Shown here: positions 8,898-17,757 of the stretch, piece by piece | How positions within the stretch are numbered: position 1 is the first letter of the stretch | Layout of the letters: every line of letters begins with the position of its first letter | Source of the DNA: Bacteroidota bacterium | GTDB lineage: Bacteria; Bacteroidota; Bacteroidia; Chitinophagales; Chitinophagaceae | Direction: 5' to 3' | NCBI GenBank assembly: GCA_005882315.1 | Contig: VBAR01000001.1 | Span: 693,736 to 757,735, forward strand | DNA: 64,000 bases | The notes under the pieces: generated by a model | What the model was told of the DNA's origin: nothing | Seen by the model: only the letters and a program-made list of their open reading frames with translations | Database searches by the model: none | Made by a program: the position numbers and the translations under genes

Positions 8898-10508
8898 ATG
8901 AAAAAAATCTTTACCCTCATCGCCATTGCTTTTACAGCAATCTCTTCCAATTCACAAGTTATCTTTAACGAGATTTACACTGATCCTAGTAACGGTAACA
9001 GTGAGTTCTTTGAGTTTTATAACTCAAGTACAAGCCAGGTACCAGAAAGTATAGATAACTATACTATAGTTACCTACTACGAAGAGTCAGGCAAGTCTGG
9101 TTTTTTTGTTATGGATCTGCCCAATCAAACTATTTCTGCAAGGAGTTTTTATGTGGGTGCTCCTTCTCCAACGTTTTCAATACAGGGCAAACCGGATATT
9201 ACTGCATCATTTTCATGGAACCTGATGCCAACTGGTGGTTCTATTACAAAATGGGAGAAGAGCGGCTCAGGATATATCTCAGTTGCTGTACCTAGCAATT
9301 TGCAGGATTTTTTCGTAAAAAAATCAGGCAGCGGAGCGGTACATCATATTTTAGTTTTCAAGAATGGTATTTTAGTAAATGGTCTTTTTGCAGGTAACTC
9401 ACAACCTGTTATTCCTTCTTACTTTAAATTAATGCCATCTTTATTTGTTGATATGAGCGGTAGCTCACCTGATTTTACAATAAACTTTAGTGCCATCGCT
9501 GATAACCAGGTAGAACATGAAACTTCTAATACTGGTATGGATAATGGGTATATAAGATCAAGAGATGGTATGTGTGGTTATTGGGTGAAGAGTTCAAGCA
9601 GCGCCTCTTATACTCCGGGTACTTCAAATGGTTCTGCAACTGGCACATCTGGTACATTAACTGTCAATTCTTACATCAGTTATGGCGTACTACCTTCAGA
9701 TCCATCAAAATTAAATTTTAGTATCACTGCTGGTCCTGCAGAAGCATTCCCGGTTGTAATTGAAGCTTATCGTGATCTGGGAATCATCGGTCAATTGGAT
9801 GCAGCAGATATACTTTTCTATACCAATACTATTAACACTGCATCTCCAACAGTTTTCAATACAAATCTTATTCTCAAAGCAGACAAAGTGATGCTGGTGG
9901 CTAAATCGCCTGCAGGTTGTTATGACCAGGTAAGAGCTTTAAATAACTCAATCAACCCTTTACCAGTTAAATTAAACAACTTCCAGGGCAACAAAAACAA
10001 AAACAATGTACAGTTACAATGGAATGTAAGCACCAATGAGATTTCTAATACATTCGAAATAGAAAGAAGCACTAACGGTAAGAATTTTCAAACAGCCGCA
10101 GTAATGTTTGGTACAGAAAAAGCAGGTAATGAAACTTATAGCTTTACTGAAATGAATGAAGATGCAAAAGTTTATTACCGCCTGCGTATGACTGATAAAA
10201 GTGATGCGATCTCTTATTCAAAAGTATTAGTGTTCAACAACGCCGCATCAAACAGCAAACCACTGAATGTGATCGGCAATGTAGTAAATGATAAACTGAC
10301 TTTCAGCTACGAATCAGCAGTAACAATTAAGGCTGAGATCCGTATCCTGGATATGAATGGTAAAATCGTAGCTAAGCAGACATTGAATACGAATAAAGGA
10401 AATAACCTTGCAAGTATTTCAATGCCTTCTTCACTGAACAACGGTATGTACCTTGCAGTTCTTACAGTTGAAAACAGTAACAGCACAGCCAAGTTCATTA
10501 AACAATAA
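8898..10508 (+). CDS. Secreted lamin-tail-like protein with T9SS sorting domain (paralog 1)
   Basis: 536 residues. The signal peptide is about residues 1-19 (MKKIFTLIAIAFTAISSNSQ). It is followed by a lamin-tail-domain opening, VIFNEIYTDPSNGNSEFFEF, in which the N-E-I and E-F-x-E-F/L-Y-N pattern is visible. Around residues 350-450 there is a fibronectin-like stretch (LQWNVSTNEISNTFEIERS), and the last 80 residues are a T9SS type A sorting domain ending STAKFIKQ. The product is predicted to be exported to the cell surface. It resembles the next large gene (11008-12669) from end to end, so the pair arose by duplication. No enzymatic motif is seen. Confidence 0.8.
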   Translation: MKKIFTLIAIAFTAISSNSQVIFNEIYTDPSNGNSEFFEFYNSSTSQVPESIDNYTIVTYYEESGKSGFFVMDLPNQTISARSFYVGAPSPTFSIQGKPDITASFSWNLMPTGGSITKWEKSGSGYISVAVPSNLQDFFVKKSGSGAVHHILVFKNGILVNGLFAGNSQPVIPSYFKLMPSLFVDMSGSSPDFTINFSAIADNQVEHETSNTGMDNGYIRSRDGMCGYWVKSSSSASYTPGTSNGSATGTSGTLTVNSYISYGVLPSDPSKLNFSITAGPAEAFPVVIEAYRDLGIIGQLDAADILFYTNTINTASPTVFNTNLILKADKVMLVAKSPAGCYDQVRALNNSINPLPVKLNNFQGNKNKNNVQLQWNVSTNEISNTFEIERSTNGKNFQTAAVMFGTEKAGNETYSFTEMNEDAKVYYRLRMTDKSDAISYSKVLVFNNAASNSKPLNVIGNVVNDKLTFSYESAVTIKAEIRILDMNGKIVAKQTLNTNKGNNLASISMPSSLNNGMYLAVLTVENSNSTAKFIKQ

Positions 10509-10538
10509 TAAAAGCAAGAGATCATTAATACAGATCAA

Positions 10539-10679
10539 ATGGCAGGATCAAAATATTCCCTGGACGGACTCAGGAAACTGAGGGAAATACTGAAGAAGCT
10601 TTTGAATAGAAATGAACCACAACTGCAGCCGGCACGTGTACCTCTGCCTCGCAATGAAAGTCTCAGACGAAAGCAGTAA
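10539..10679 (+). CDS. Possible small basic protein of 46 residues
   Basis: ATG at 10539 to TAA at 10677-10679. The protein starts MAGSKYSLDGLRKLREILKK, has a probable amphipathic helix, and ends in a Pro/Arg-rich tail. It is strongly basic. It lies 30 bases after the stop of the lamin-tail gene and before a strong terminator, so it is likely on the same transcript. No family is recognised. It could be a chance ORF, but position and composition are consistent with a real gene. Confidence 0.35.
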   Translation: MAGSKYSLDGLRKLREILKKLLNRNEPQLQPARVPLPRNESLRRKQ

Positions 10680-10719
10680 AATTTAAAGAAAATAAAAAGG
10701 CACTATTCTTGTTTCCACG

Positions 10720-10746
10720 GGGCCCCTTTCCAGGGGCCTCTTTTTT
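10720..10746 (+). terminator. Rho-independent terminator
   Basis: GGCCCCT (10721-10727) pairs with AGGGGCC (10732-10738) across a 4-base loop, followed by CTCTTTTTT. It ends the transcript of the first lamin-tail gene and the 46-residue ORF. The following 260 bases up to 11007 are AT-rich and hold only the repeated upstream blocks of the next gene. Confidence 0.85.
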
Positions 10747-11007
10747 ATTTAGTATACTTCACATACTATTTTTTTACAAAAAAGAAGGTCTATCGTATAT
10801 TTTCATACAAACTATTTCTTATCTCACTTGCATAATCACTATAGTGTTATTAATTTTATCCTTAGTATTAATCCATTATATCCTTTAGAAAAAATACGAT
10901 TACCCTTTTGAAATCCGTACATATTTCTCCCAGCTATTTCGTGGTGGATTGACCGGATCTCAGAAATGTAATTCTGATCTAAAGGAATATAATTCAACCC
11001 TACGAAA

Positions 11008-12669
11008 ATGAAAACAAAATTTACCCTTCCTCTTATTTTACTGTTTATTGCCGTAAAGGTAAACTCCCAGGTTTTATTTAATGAAGTATATACAGACCCT
11101 GGTGGTAATAAACATGAGTTTTTCGAATTGTATAATACAAATACATCTTCAGCGCCAGAATCCCTGGATAATTATACGCTAGTAACATTTTTCGAATATA
11201 CGGGTGGCAATGGCGATATTGGTTTTTATGTGATGGATCTTCCCAATTTGTCTGTGTTGCCGAGAGGTTATTTTGTTGGGTCCGCTGCAATACCATTCAG
11301 TTGCCAGGGTATAACCAATTCTACAGCATCAGATTTTAACTGGAACAGTACAGCTTTTAGATCCGGCTCAACCGGGGGTTATCTGAAAAAATGGGTTTAT
11401 AGACACAACGATCTTTCCGATGGCAATCCTGATTATGATGAAGGCCTCCTTCCTGCTGATTTCAATGATTTCTTTTATCGTCGTAATGGTATCGGTGCAT
11501 CGTACACTATGTTTCTTTATAAAAACGGTGTCATGCAAAATGGTGTAATATTCGGGACAGGCGGATATGCAGAAGTTATTCCAATTATCATTGGCCTTCC
11601 AAAGTTATATATTAACATGAGCGGTTCTGCGCCGGATTTTGAAATTGATTTTTCTACCTACGGAACAGTGCGGATCGAAAATGTTATAGAAGCAGCCGGT
11701 AGCGACAATGGATATATGCGTGAGGCAGATGGAAAATGCGGCGGATGGCTGAAATCAAGTTCACAAGCGGAACATACGCCCCATCGGTCAAATGGAACAG
11801 TTGATGGTAACGATGGTGTAATATCAGTTTCAACAGCCATTGTACGCGGCAATGCAATCAATGGATCAGTTGTTACATATGATGTAGTATCCGCTCCTAC
11901 TTCAACTTTCCCAATTACTATGGAAGTATATAATGACAGGGGACCCGATACAATGTCACTTGATGGAGTGGATCTATTCATTGCTTCGAATTCAGAAGCG
12001 GTGGTTTCAGACGGGCCATTTAATACAACCATTTTTCCAAATACTGCAAACGTATTAGTCGTTGTGAAATCAAATATCGGCTGTATTGATAAGGTTCTGT
12101 TTGTACCCAATGTATCAATACTACCTGTAAAACTTATTTCATTTAATGGCAATATGAATAACGACAACATCAAACTTAACTGGGAGACTGCATCAAATGA
12201 ACAGGCAGGTAGGTATGAAATAGAACGAAGTTTAGATGGAAAGAATTTTGAAAATGCAAAAATGATAGCACCAACCGGTAAAAATGGTAACGAACAATAC
12301 GACTTTGAAGAAGAAGCAACTGCAGCAAAAGTTTATTATCGCCTGAGAGTTACTGATAAAAGCGGCATTGTTACGTATTCAAAAATTCTCGGCTTTAGTA
12401 AAGCAATTGAAACAACCCAGTCTCTGACTATTATTGGTAATAATGTAACAGATAAAATAACAGTAAGTGTGCAGTCAGAAAAAAATCAACCACTAGAAAT
12501 AAGTGTAGTAAGTATGAATGGAAATTTAATTGCTAAACAAAGGTTGAATGTTTCAAAAGGAAATACGATCACTACCCTTTCCCTGCCTTCCGCTATGAAC
12601 AGTGGCATTTATATAGCAAGATTGGCTGGCGAAAACATAAATAGTACAGCCAGATTTATCAAACAATAA
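11008..12669 (+). CDS. Secreted lamin-tail-like protein with T9SS sorting domain (paralog 2)
   Basis: 553 residues, a full-length paralog of the gene at 8898. Signal peptide about 1-20 (ends VKVNSQ), lamin-tail-like opening VLFNEVYTDPGGNKHEFFEL, fibronectin-like segment near 385-470 (KLNWETASNEQAGRYEIERS), and a C-terminal T9SS type A domain ending STARFIKQ. The two copies share the NEI/NEVYTDP motif, a DNGYxRxxDGxCGxWxKSSS motif, and the LPVKL linker before the C-terminal part. Predicted to be surface-exposed; function unknown. Block AGAAAAAATACG at 10887 and the leader AATTCAACCCT at 10991 are also found upstream of paralog 1. Confidence 0.8.
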   Translation: MKTKFTLPLILLFIAVKVNSQVLFNEVYTDPGGNKHEFFELYNTNTSSAPESLDNYTLVTFFEYTGGNGDIGFYVMDLPNLSVLPRGYFVGSAAIPFSCQGITNSTASDFNWNSTAFRSGSTGGYLKKWVYRHNDLSDGNPDYDEGLLPADFNDFFYRRNGIGASYTMFLYKNGVMQNGVIFGTGGYAEVIPIIIGLPKLYINMSGSAPDFEIDFSTYGTVRIENVIEAAGSDNGYMREADGKCGGWLKSSSQAEHTPHRSNGTVDGNDGVISVSTAIVRGNAINGSVVTYDVVSAPTSTFPITMEVYNDRGPDTMSLDGVDLFIASNSEAVVSDGPFNTTIFPNTANVLVVVKSNIGCIDKVLFVPNVSILPVKLISFNGNMNNDNIKLNWETASNEQAGRYEIERSLDGKNFENAKMIAPTGKNGNEQYDFEEEATAAKVYYRLRVTDKSGIVTYSKILGFSKAIETTQSLTIIGNNVTDKITVSVQSEKNQPLEISVVSMNGNLIAKQRLNVSKGNTITTLSLPSAMNSGIYIARLAGENINSTARFIKQ

Positions 12670-12757
12670 TATTAATAAACCAAAAATAACTTTCTTTTCT
12701 CTGCCGTGCAAATAGTAAGTTTTAAGTTTTGATTTAAAGACCATTAAGCATTGAACG

Positions 12758-12777
12758 GGCCCTTTTTCTAAAGGGCC
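12758..12777 (+). terminator. Hairpin terminator after paralog 2
   Basis: GGCCCTTT (12758-12765) pairs with AAAGGGCC (12770-12777) across a 4-base loop. The downstream T tract is weak (TTCCTATTT). It lies between two converging genes. Confidence 0.55.
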
Positions 12778-12780
12778 TTC

Positions 12781-13065
12781 CTATTTACCGAGATAGGTCT
12801 GCAGGTTTTGCACATATTTTTCGAATGCGGCAATACCTGCTGCGGTTATTTTACAGATCGTTTGAGGATAGTTGTCTTTGAACTGTTTTGTTACATCAAT
12901 ATAGCCGGCATCTTTTAATTTTTGTATCTGCACACTCAGGTTACCAGCGGTTGCATTTGTTTTTTCTTTTAAAAAAGTAAATTCAGCTTCCTTCACACTG
13001 ATGAGAAGCGATATTACGGCAAGTCGTAACTGGGAATGTAATATGGGATCTAATTCATTAAACAT
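12781..13065 (-). CDS. Winged-helix transcriptional regulator
   Basis: 94 residues, the size of a stand-alone winged helix of the HTH_34/ArsR-MarR-like kind. The recognition-helix region is TNATAGNLSVQIQKLKDAGY, and the wing follows at KQFKDNYPQTICKITAAG. It has no ligand or membrane domain. Its start overlaps the end of the upstream membrane-protein gene by 8 bases, so it is the last gene of a six-gene minus-strand unit. In comparable Bacteroidota loci such regulators often control their own operon, which is inferred here. Confidence 0.8.
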   Translation of the reverse strand: MFNELDPILHSQLRLAVISLLISVKEAEFTFLKEKTNATAGNLSVQIQKLKDAGYIDVTKQFKDNYPQTICKITAAGIAAFEKYVQNLQTYLGK

Positions 13066-13726
13066 GCTGGGCTACCTGTTCTTTTTTATAAATGCGATAT
13101 TCTTTTTCCATCAGCAAGCCGGGAATAAACCAGGCGAAAAGTGCAGATAATGCAGTAAGCAGTAGATCCAATTTTATAGGAGTATAAACAGTGATGATAC
13201 TGCATACCCAACAAAGTAACCCGCCCCAAAGCATAGGCTTAAACTTACAGGCAGCACCAGTTACGAATGTTGGCATACCATATAACATTAAAAATAAGGG
13301 TGCTACAAATTCATAAAAACTAAAAGCCGTCTTATTACCAGCAATTATTGTTTGTGAGTCAGCCCAAACGTCCCATTCATTAAAAATAATATTGCAGATA
13401 TGAATCAATAGAAAAATACTGATGCCGAAACCCAGCCACAAATAATCCATAAATGCATCATCATACGATTTTACTTTACGTTCTTTTTTTTCTTTAATAC
13501 TGATAATTATTTGCGGAATGATAGCTGCAAGAGTGAGCAGGTAAATATCAAAAGGTAATCTGTAGCCGAAATGAATTTCAGATAACCTCACCAGCGAGCA
13601 AATAGTAATTACTGCTCCCCACATCATGGCGCCAATACCAGTATCGTGATAGGAGTTTTTCGCTCTATTGATCATTTGTGTGATCAACTCGAGGCTCTCT
13701 TTTCCACTCAGGTTTTTATCTTCCAT
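13058..13726 (-). CDS. Membrane protein of unknown function (paralog A)
   Basis: 222 residues with a short soluble N-terminal helix (SGKESLELITQMINRAKNSY) and about six membrane segments. It is paralogous to the gene directly upstream: both carry an S-x-E-S/Q-L-x-x-I-x-x-M-I-x-R-A-K-N motif, a PxFLxxYGxPTFxxGxxxxFKP motif and a C-terminal WxIPGxxxxxxY. The gap between the two genes is 2 bases. No catalytic motif is visible. A joint role with the downstream regulator, such as sensing, is possible but unproven. Confidence 0.7.
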   Translation of the reverse strand: MEDKNLSGKESLELITQMINRAKNSYHDTGIGAMMWGAVITICSLVRLSEIHFGYRLPFDIYLLTLAAIIPQIIISIKEKKERKVKSYDDAFMDYLWLGFGISIFLLIHICNIIFNEWDVWADSQTIIAGNKTAFSFYEFVAPLFLMLYGMPTFVTGAACKFKPMLWGGLLCWVCSIITVYTPIKLDLLLTALSALFAWFIPGLLMEKEYRIYKKEQVAQHV

Positions 13727-13728
13727 AA

Positions 13729-14325
13729 TCAGGAGTTTTGAGTTTTATATCTTTTTTGCAAACTATAACCGGGAATGATCCACGCAATGATCATTGCTGC
13801 AGATAAAAGCAATAACTGGTAATCGTATGGAACAAAATGTGAGATAACAGATAATACCCAACAACCAATGCCACCAATTACTAATGGCTTGAAGCGAAGA
13901 AAAATGCCACATAAAAAAGTTGGTACGCCATAAATAGCAAGAAAAATCGGGCCTATTAGTTTGTAGTATTCTTCTCCACCGATGCGACCAATTGAAATAC
14001 CTGCAAGCAACATCAGAATAAAAAAACTGATCCAGATATAACCCATCATTTTATCTGTATATGTTTGCAGTCTTTGTTTTTTACTCTGCCTCCGCAAATA
14101 AAATACCTGATAAATAACCACCAGCCAGGTTGCCATCCATACATAAGAATGCTTTTCATAGTGTACAAACTTCAATAATACAAACTGCGCTACACTACAG
14201 AAAAAAACAACCCAGCCCCACAACAGGTACAGGTGACCATTTTCGCTAAATTGATTTTTTGCCCGTTCAATCATATTATGTATGACTTGCAGGCTTTGCT
14301 CGGCAGAAAAATTTTCCTGGTTCAT
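13729..14325 (-). CDS. Membrane protein of unknown function (paralog B)
   Basis: 198 residues, about six membrane segments after a soluble N-terminal helix (SAEQSLQVIHNMIERAKNQF). It shares the helix motif, the IYGVPTF motif and the C-terminal AWIIPGYSLQKRY with its neighbour, so the pair is a tandem duplication. It starts 53 bases after the TPR-like gene, with a strong hairpin in the gap. Function unknown. Confidence 0.7.
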   Translation of the reverse strand: MNQENFSAEQSLQVIHNMIERAKNQFSENGHLYLLWGWVVFFCSVAQFVLLKFVHYEKHSYVWMATWLVVIYQVFYLRRQSKKQRLQTYTDKMMGYIWISFFILMLLAGISIGRIGGEEYYKLIGPIFLAIYGVPTFLCGIFLRFKPLVIGGIGCWVLSVISHFVPYDYQLLLLSAAMIIAWIIPGYSLQKRYKTQNS

Positions 14326-14342
14326 GTTATTAGTTTGAATGA

Positions 14343-14368
14343 CAAAGACGCTGCAAACAGCGTCTTTG
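14343..14368 (-). terminator. Strong hairpin inside the operon
   Basis: CAAAGACGCTG (14343-14353) and CAGCGTCTTTG (14358-14368) form a perfect 11-base stem with a CAAA loop. The T tract after it on the minus strand is short (CTTTGTCATT). It may be a partial terminator or an mRNA-stabilising structure that changes expression between the receptor part and the regulator part of the unit. Confidence 0.5.
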
Positions 14369-14378
14369 CAATACTTGA

Positions 14379-15047
14379 TTATTTATATTGAGATAACCAA
14401 TACATCACCGTTCCTAAGCCCCATGTTGGGTGAATTGAACTTTCTGGTTTGAAAGAGCCATATAATTCTTTTGATTTTTCAAATAATGTTTTTGCTTCTG
14501 TTTTACTTCCGCCATATTCTTCCGGAGTGGTGTATTTGTCCTGCGCCTCAAGCAAATAAACCCTGGGGTTATTAGCATCCATTTTCTTAGCTGTCTCTAA
14601 TGCAGCTGACGCTTCCGGACCATAAGTCATATAGCGATTCATTACATCGCCCAGCATCCGTAATGAAGCAATCATTTTTTTCAGAACCCAGGTTTCAGAT
14701 GTTTCTTTGGAAAGACTGATCGCTTTATCCAATGCTTTTTGCGCAGCATCTGCTCTCGGATCTGTTTTATCTGAATTGTTTCCAAAAAGGTTGTTCATAT
14801 CCAAGCTCATCATACCCGACATGATATGACCGAGTGATGCATAGTAGTAAGGCAACCACTGTGTTTTTTCTGCTTCTGCTATTCTTTCAAATGCAGCAGT
14901 CACATCAATCCAATCCTGCGCAGTTCTTGCTGAATCAACGAGGGCAATATTTTTTTCCATTGCCTTTACAAATTTTTCATTGTCCATTTGGGCCATTAAA
15001 GCAGACGATAAAGTGAGTGCAGTAAGGGCTATAATTATTCTTTTCAT
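14379..15047 (-). CDS. Secreted TPR-like protein of unknown function
   Basis: 222 residues. A signal peptide (about 1-19, MKRIIIALTALTLSSALMAQ) sends it to the periplasm. The rest is helical with TPR-like spacing: a helix pair near 35-75, DPRADAAQKALDKAISLS near 95-112, and ETAKKMDANNPRVYLLEAQD near 148-168. It lies 33 bases downstream of the 2TM gene and is part of the receptor-led operon. It may be a partner of the TonB-dependent receptor, but this rests on position only. Confidence 0.7.
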   Translation of the reverse strand: MKRIIIALTALTLSSALMAQMDNEKFVKAMEKNIALVDSARTAQDWIDVTAAFERIAEAEKTQWLPYYYASLGHIMSGMMSLDMNNLFGNNSDKTDPRADAAQKALDKAISLSKETSETWVLKKMIASLRMLGDVMNRYMTYGPEASAALETAKKMDANNPRVYLLEAQDKYTTPEEYGGSKTEAKTLFEKSKELYGSFKPESSIHPTWGLGTVMYWLSQYK

Positions 15048-15080
15048 GTTTATTGTTTTAAAAATTTATAAATAGTTTGT

Positions 15081-15374
15081 TTAACGATTTTTGTTCTTAA
15101 GTTTCTCATATTCTTTCTCAGCAAGATTTTCTTTAGGCGCAACGTATGCAGCAACATAATGAAACGCCAGCCCTATCCCCCACCCCAGCATCGGCCATAC
15201 TGGCCAGGGCCAGCCGCCATTTCCAACGTTGCGTCCATTCAGGTACCAGAGTATCCAGAAGAAAGTGTTCATTACAAAATAAGTAACGAGATGACTTTTA
15301 AATGATGCTCTTTTTTGAGCAAGCTCCCAGAGTTTGGGATCTTTTAGCTCTTGTTGGTTTGAAGTATTTTCCAT
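15081..15374 (-). CDS. 2TM-domain membrane protein
   Basis: 97 residues: a charged N-terminus (LAQKRASFKSHLVTYFVMN), two membrane helices (about 28-45 and 60-80) separated by a Gly/Trp/Pro-rich turn (GGWPWPVWPMLGWG), and a charged tail ending KEYEKLKNKNR. This is the layout of the 2TM domain family, which occurs alone or attached to histidine kinases and LytTR regulators. It lies 18 bases after the TonB receptor gene. Function unknown. Confidence 0.8.
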   Translation of the reverse strand: MENTSNQQELKDPKLWELAQKRASFKSHLVTYFVMNTFFWILWYLNGRNVGNGGWPWPVWPMLGWGIGLAFHYVAAYVAPKENLAEKEYEKLKNKNR

Positions 15375-15392
15375 GATTGAGTTGTTTTAATG

Positions 15393-17648
15393 TTATAAAA
15401 GCCTGCTATTGATCACATCTTCGCTTCTGTCAATTCCGAAACTGAAGAAAGCGCCGATATACACAAACATTCTTGATGTAGGAACGATCGCTTCTTTCCG
15501 CATTCCATTATAAGAATACTGGTAACCGTAAATTTGCTTGATATTAAAAATATTACTTACTGATAGAACATAAACAGCAAATGTTTTTGCATTTTGTTTT
15601 CCAATAAAGGGTAGATAATTTAATGCAAAACTGAAATTATGATAATCAGGTATTGTGCCCTGATCGTTGAACTTATAATTGCTTCCATCAAACCCTATAT
15701 TATAATACGGCCGTCCGCTTGCATAGTTATATGCACCATTAAATTGCAATTTCCATGGCTGTACAAATTTTTTAATAACAAGAGATGCAGTATGCTTTGC
15801 TGCGAAATTGGGTGTAATAGCATGCGGGAAGTTTAAGAAATCCCGTTTTGTGTCTAAATAAGAATAAGAGATCCAGTAATCAACATCTTTGATCGTTTTT
15901 TTATCCCGCCAGAAAAATTCAATTCCTTTTGCTTCACCAAAACCATTATTACTGGTGGCGATTTCCCTTACACTTCCAAAATCTGTTTTAATAAGGTCAT
16001 TGTATTTCTTATAAAATATTTCTGCGCGGAATGTAGTAAGCGCTGCTGTTTTTAAATACTGCGCTATATAGTGTGTCGCTTTCATAAATCCAAGCGCATT
16101 GGGTGAAGGGAGATACTTTGATTCAGGGTTTTGATAAAAGACACCATATGCCATTGAAGCCTGCGCTCCATTGCCGAGCCTATAGGCCAGCGAAAGTCGT
16201 GGCGCAATATTTACTTTATCAATTACAGATGCATACTCCAGTCTTGTCCCGATTTTTGCAGCTAAGGAATTAGTAACATAAATATCCGCTTCCGCAAAAC
16301 CTGCTTTAATATTATGCTTTAGGTTGCCAGGATATGTTGTGCCATTATAAGCAGTATAAACAGTTTTATCATTGAAATAATTATATTCAGAACCGAAACG
16401 TATTGCACTAAGACCCTTCAATTTTTTCTCAATTACCAATCTTGCATTAAAATAATTTCCTTTCAGATCAAGATCAAATTTTTTGAATTCAAGCCCGGGG
16501 AATATCACATCATTTTTATTGAGATCTTGCAAAGCGCTGGTTATATCATCATGATTGTTGGTATAAGAAATACCAGCATTCACTTTCCAACCCTTGCCTA
16601 AAAATTCTTTCCATGAAAGATTATTGTAGAAATTAGTGTTCTTAACGCCAAACTTATCGAGGTAAGGAATGGTATCAAGACTGTTCACGGTATAAGCCAG
16701 CCTGCTTTTATTCCAGTAGCCATAATATTTAAGCACTCCTGTTTTGGATGTTTTCACCCTGAAGTTTGCATCACCACTATGAAATTCCGGCATCTGTGAA
16801 TAATCTTGCTTTTGTTTGATGATGGTAAATGCAGGATAAAGATTTGTATAACTATAAGTGCCGCCGATCGAAAAATTTTTCTTCTTGGATAAACTCTGGT
16901 AACCGCCATTTAAACCAATAATGGAGACACCCAAATTAGCAGAGGGTCTATCAGGAAAATCAATTGACTCCAATATCAAAGCAGATGATAATGCCTGACC
17001 GTATAAAGCTGAATAACCTCCGGTGCTGAAAACAGTTCCTTTAAAAATGAATGGTGAAAATCTTCCGTATGATGCAATATTCGGAGTACTACTCTGAAAA
17101 AAATTATTTACTAATGTGCCGTCAATAAAAATTTTTGTTTCAGCAGCTGTACCGCCTCGCACAAATAATCCTTCACTCTCTCCCACTTGCTGTGCACCTG
17201 GTAAAGTTTTCAATGCGCCAGTTATATCACCATTTGCACTTGCAGTTGTTACTATATCAATCGGACTAAGTACAACACCAGCTCTTTTTCTGTCGCTTGC
17301 TTCAAATGTTCCGGCTGAAATAACTACTGCCTGCATTTCATTCATCTCTTCTTTTAAACCAATTTCAAGATTGAGTTCCCTACCATCCAATTTTAATGTT
17401 TGTGAATAGGGTTTAAACCCAATTGAAGAAATTTCAATTATGTGTTCTCCTTTCTCCGATGTTTTAAATCTAAACATACCGGTTGAATCGGTAGTGGCGC
17501 CGTCATAAGTATCCTTTACAGTTATGCTGGCCCCACGAATAGGTCTTGATTTGTTGTCAACCACTTTACCGATGACAGTTGTAGTTTGAGAGAATGTAAA
17601 AATGCTGATGGTTAAAAGCAAAATGGTTAATGGTATTCTGCGAAGCAT
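15393..17648 (-). CDS. TonB-dependent receptor
   Basis: 751 residues from the ATG at 17646-17648, which opens the signal peptide (MLRRIPLTILLLTISIFTFS). An upstream in-frame ATG at 17702 would overlap the promoter and is rejected. Order: signal peptide, carboxypeptidase-regulatory-like domain (about 22-105), plug domain (about 120-235, with GDITGALKTLPGAQQVGESE, GLFVRGG and IFIDGTLV), and a barrel to the C-terminus. It imports an unknown ligand across the outer membrane using TonB energy. It is the first gene of the unit that ends with the winged-helix regulator. No SusD-like gene accompanies it. Confidence 0.88.
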   Translation of the reverse strand: MLRRIPLTILLLTISIFTFSQTTTVIGKVVDNKSRPIRGASITVKDTYDGATTDSTGMFRFKTSEKGEHIIEISSIGFKPYSQTLKLDGRELNLEIGLKEEMNEMQAVVISAGTFEASDRKRAGVVLSPIDIVTTASANGDITGALKTLPGAQQVGESEGLFVRGGTAAETKIFIDGTLVNNFFQSSTPNIASYGRFSPFIFKGTVFSTGGYSALYGQALSSALILESIDFPDRPSANLGVSIIGLNGGYQSLSKKKNFSIGGTYSYTNLYPAFTIIKQKQDYSQMPEFHSGDANFRVKTSKTGVLKYYGYWNKSRLAYTVNSLDTIPYLDKFGVKNTNFYNNLSWKEFLGKGWKVNAGISYTNNHDDITSALQDLNKNDVIFPGLEFKKFDLDLKGNYFNARLVIEKKLKGLSAIRFGSEYNYFNDKTVYTAYNGTTYPGNLKHNIKAGFAEADIYVTNSLAAKIGTRLEYASVIDKVNIAPRLSLAYRLGNGAQASMAYGVFYQNPESKYLPSPNALGFMKATHYIAQYLKTAALTTFRAEIFYKKYNDLIKTDFGSVREIATSNNGFGEAKGIEFFWRDKKTIKDVDYWISYSYLDTKRDFLNFPHAITPNFAAKHTASLVIKKFVQPWKLQFNGAYNYASGRPYYNIGFDGSNYKFNDQGTIPDYHNFSFALNYLPFIGKQNAKTFAVYVLSVSNIFNIKQIYGYQYSYNGMRKEAIVPTSRMFVYIGAFFSFGIDRSEDVINSRLL

Positions 17649-17671
17649 GTGTAGTTTTTTAAATTCTGACA

Positions 17672-17703
17672 CAAACGTAAAGTAGTTTATAATATAAACC
17701 AAA
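17672..17703 (-). promoter_or_regulatory. Strong candidate promoter of the TonB receptor operon
   Basis: On the minus strand: TTTG, a 20-base spacer, then TACGTTTG. It matches the Bacteroidota -33/-7 consensus exactly. The predicted start site lies about 20 bases before the chosen ATG and so also supports that ATG. Confidence 0.65.
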
Positions 17704-17712
17704 ATATTTTTT

Positions 17713-17741
17713 ACAAAAAAAGACGGCCCAAAAGCCGTCTT
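17713..17741 (-). terminator. Terminator of the atp operon
   Basis: AAGACGGC (17720-17727) pairs with GCCGTCTT (17734-17741). On the minus strand the hairpin is followed by a run of T. It lies 17 bases after the atpA stop, showing that the operon ends at atpA. Confidence 0.85.
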
Positions 17742-17757
17742 GATATAAATAGTTGGT

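Noticed and set aside
11658-12173. 171-residue ORF opposite lamin-tail paralog 2
   Set aside because: Antisense shadow; the plus-strand protein has a signal peptide, repeated motifs and a sorting domain.
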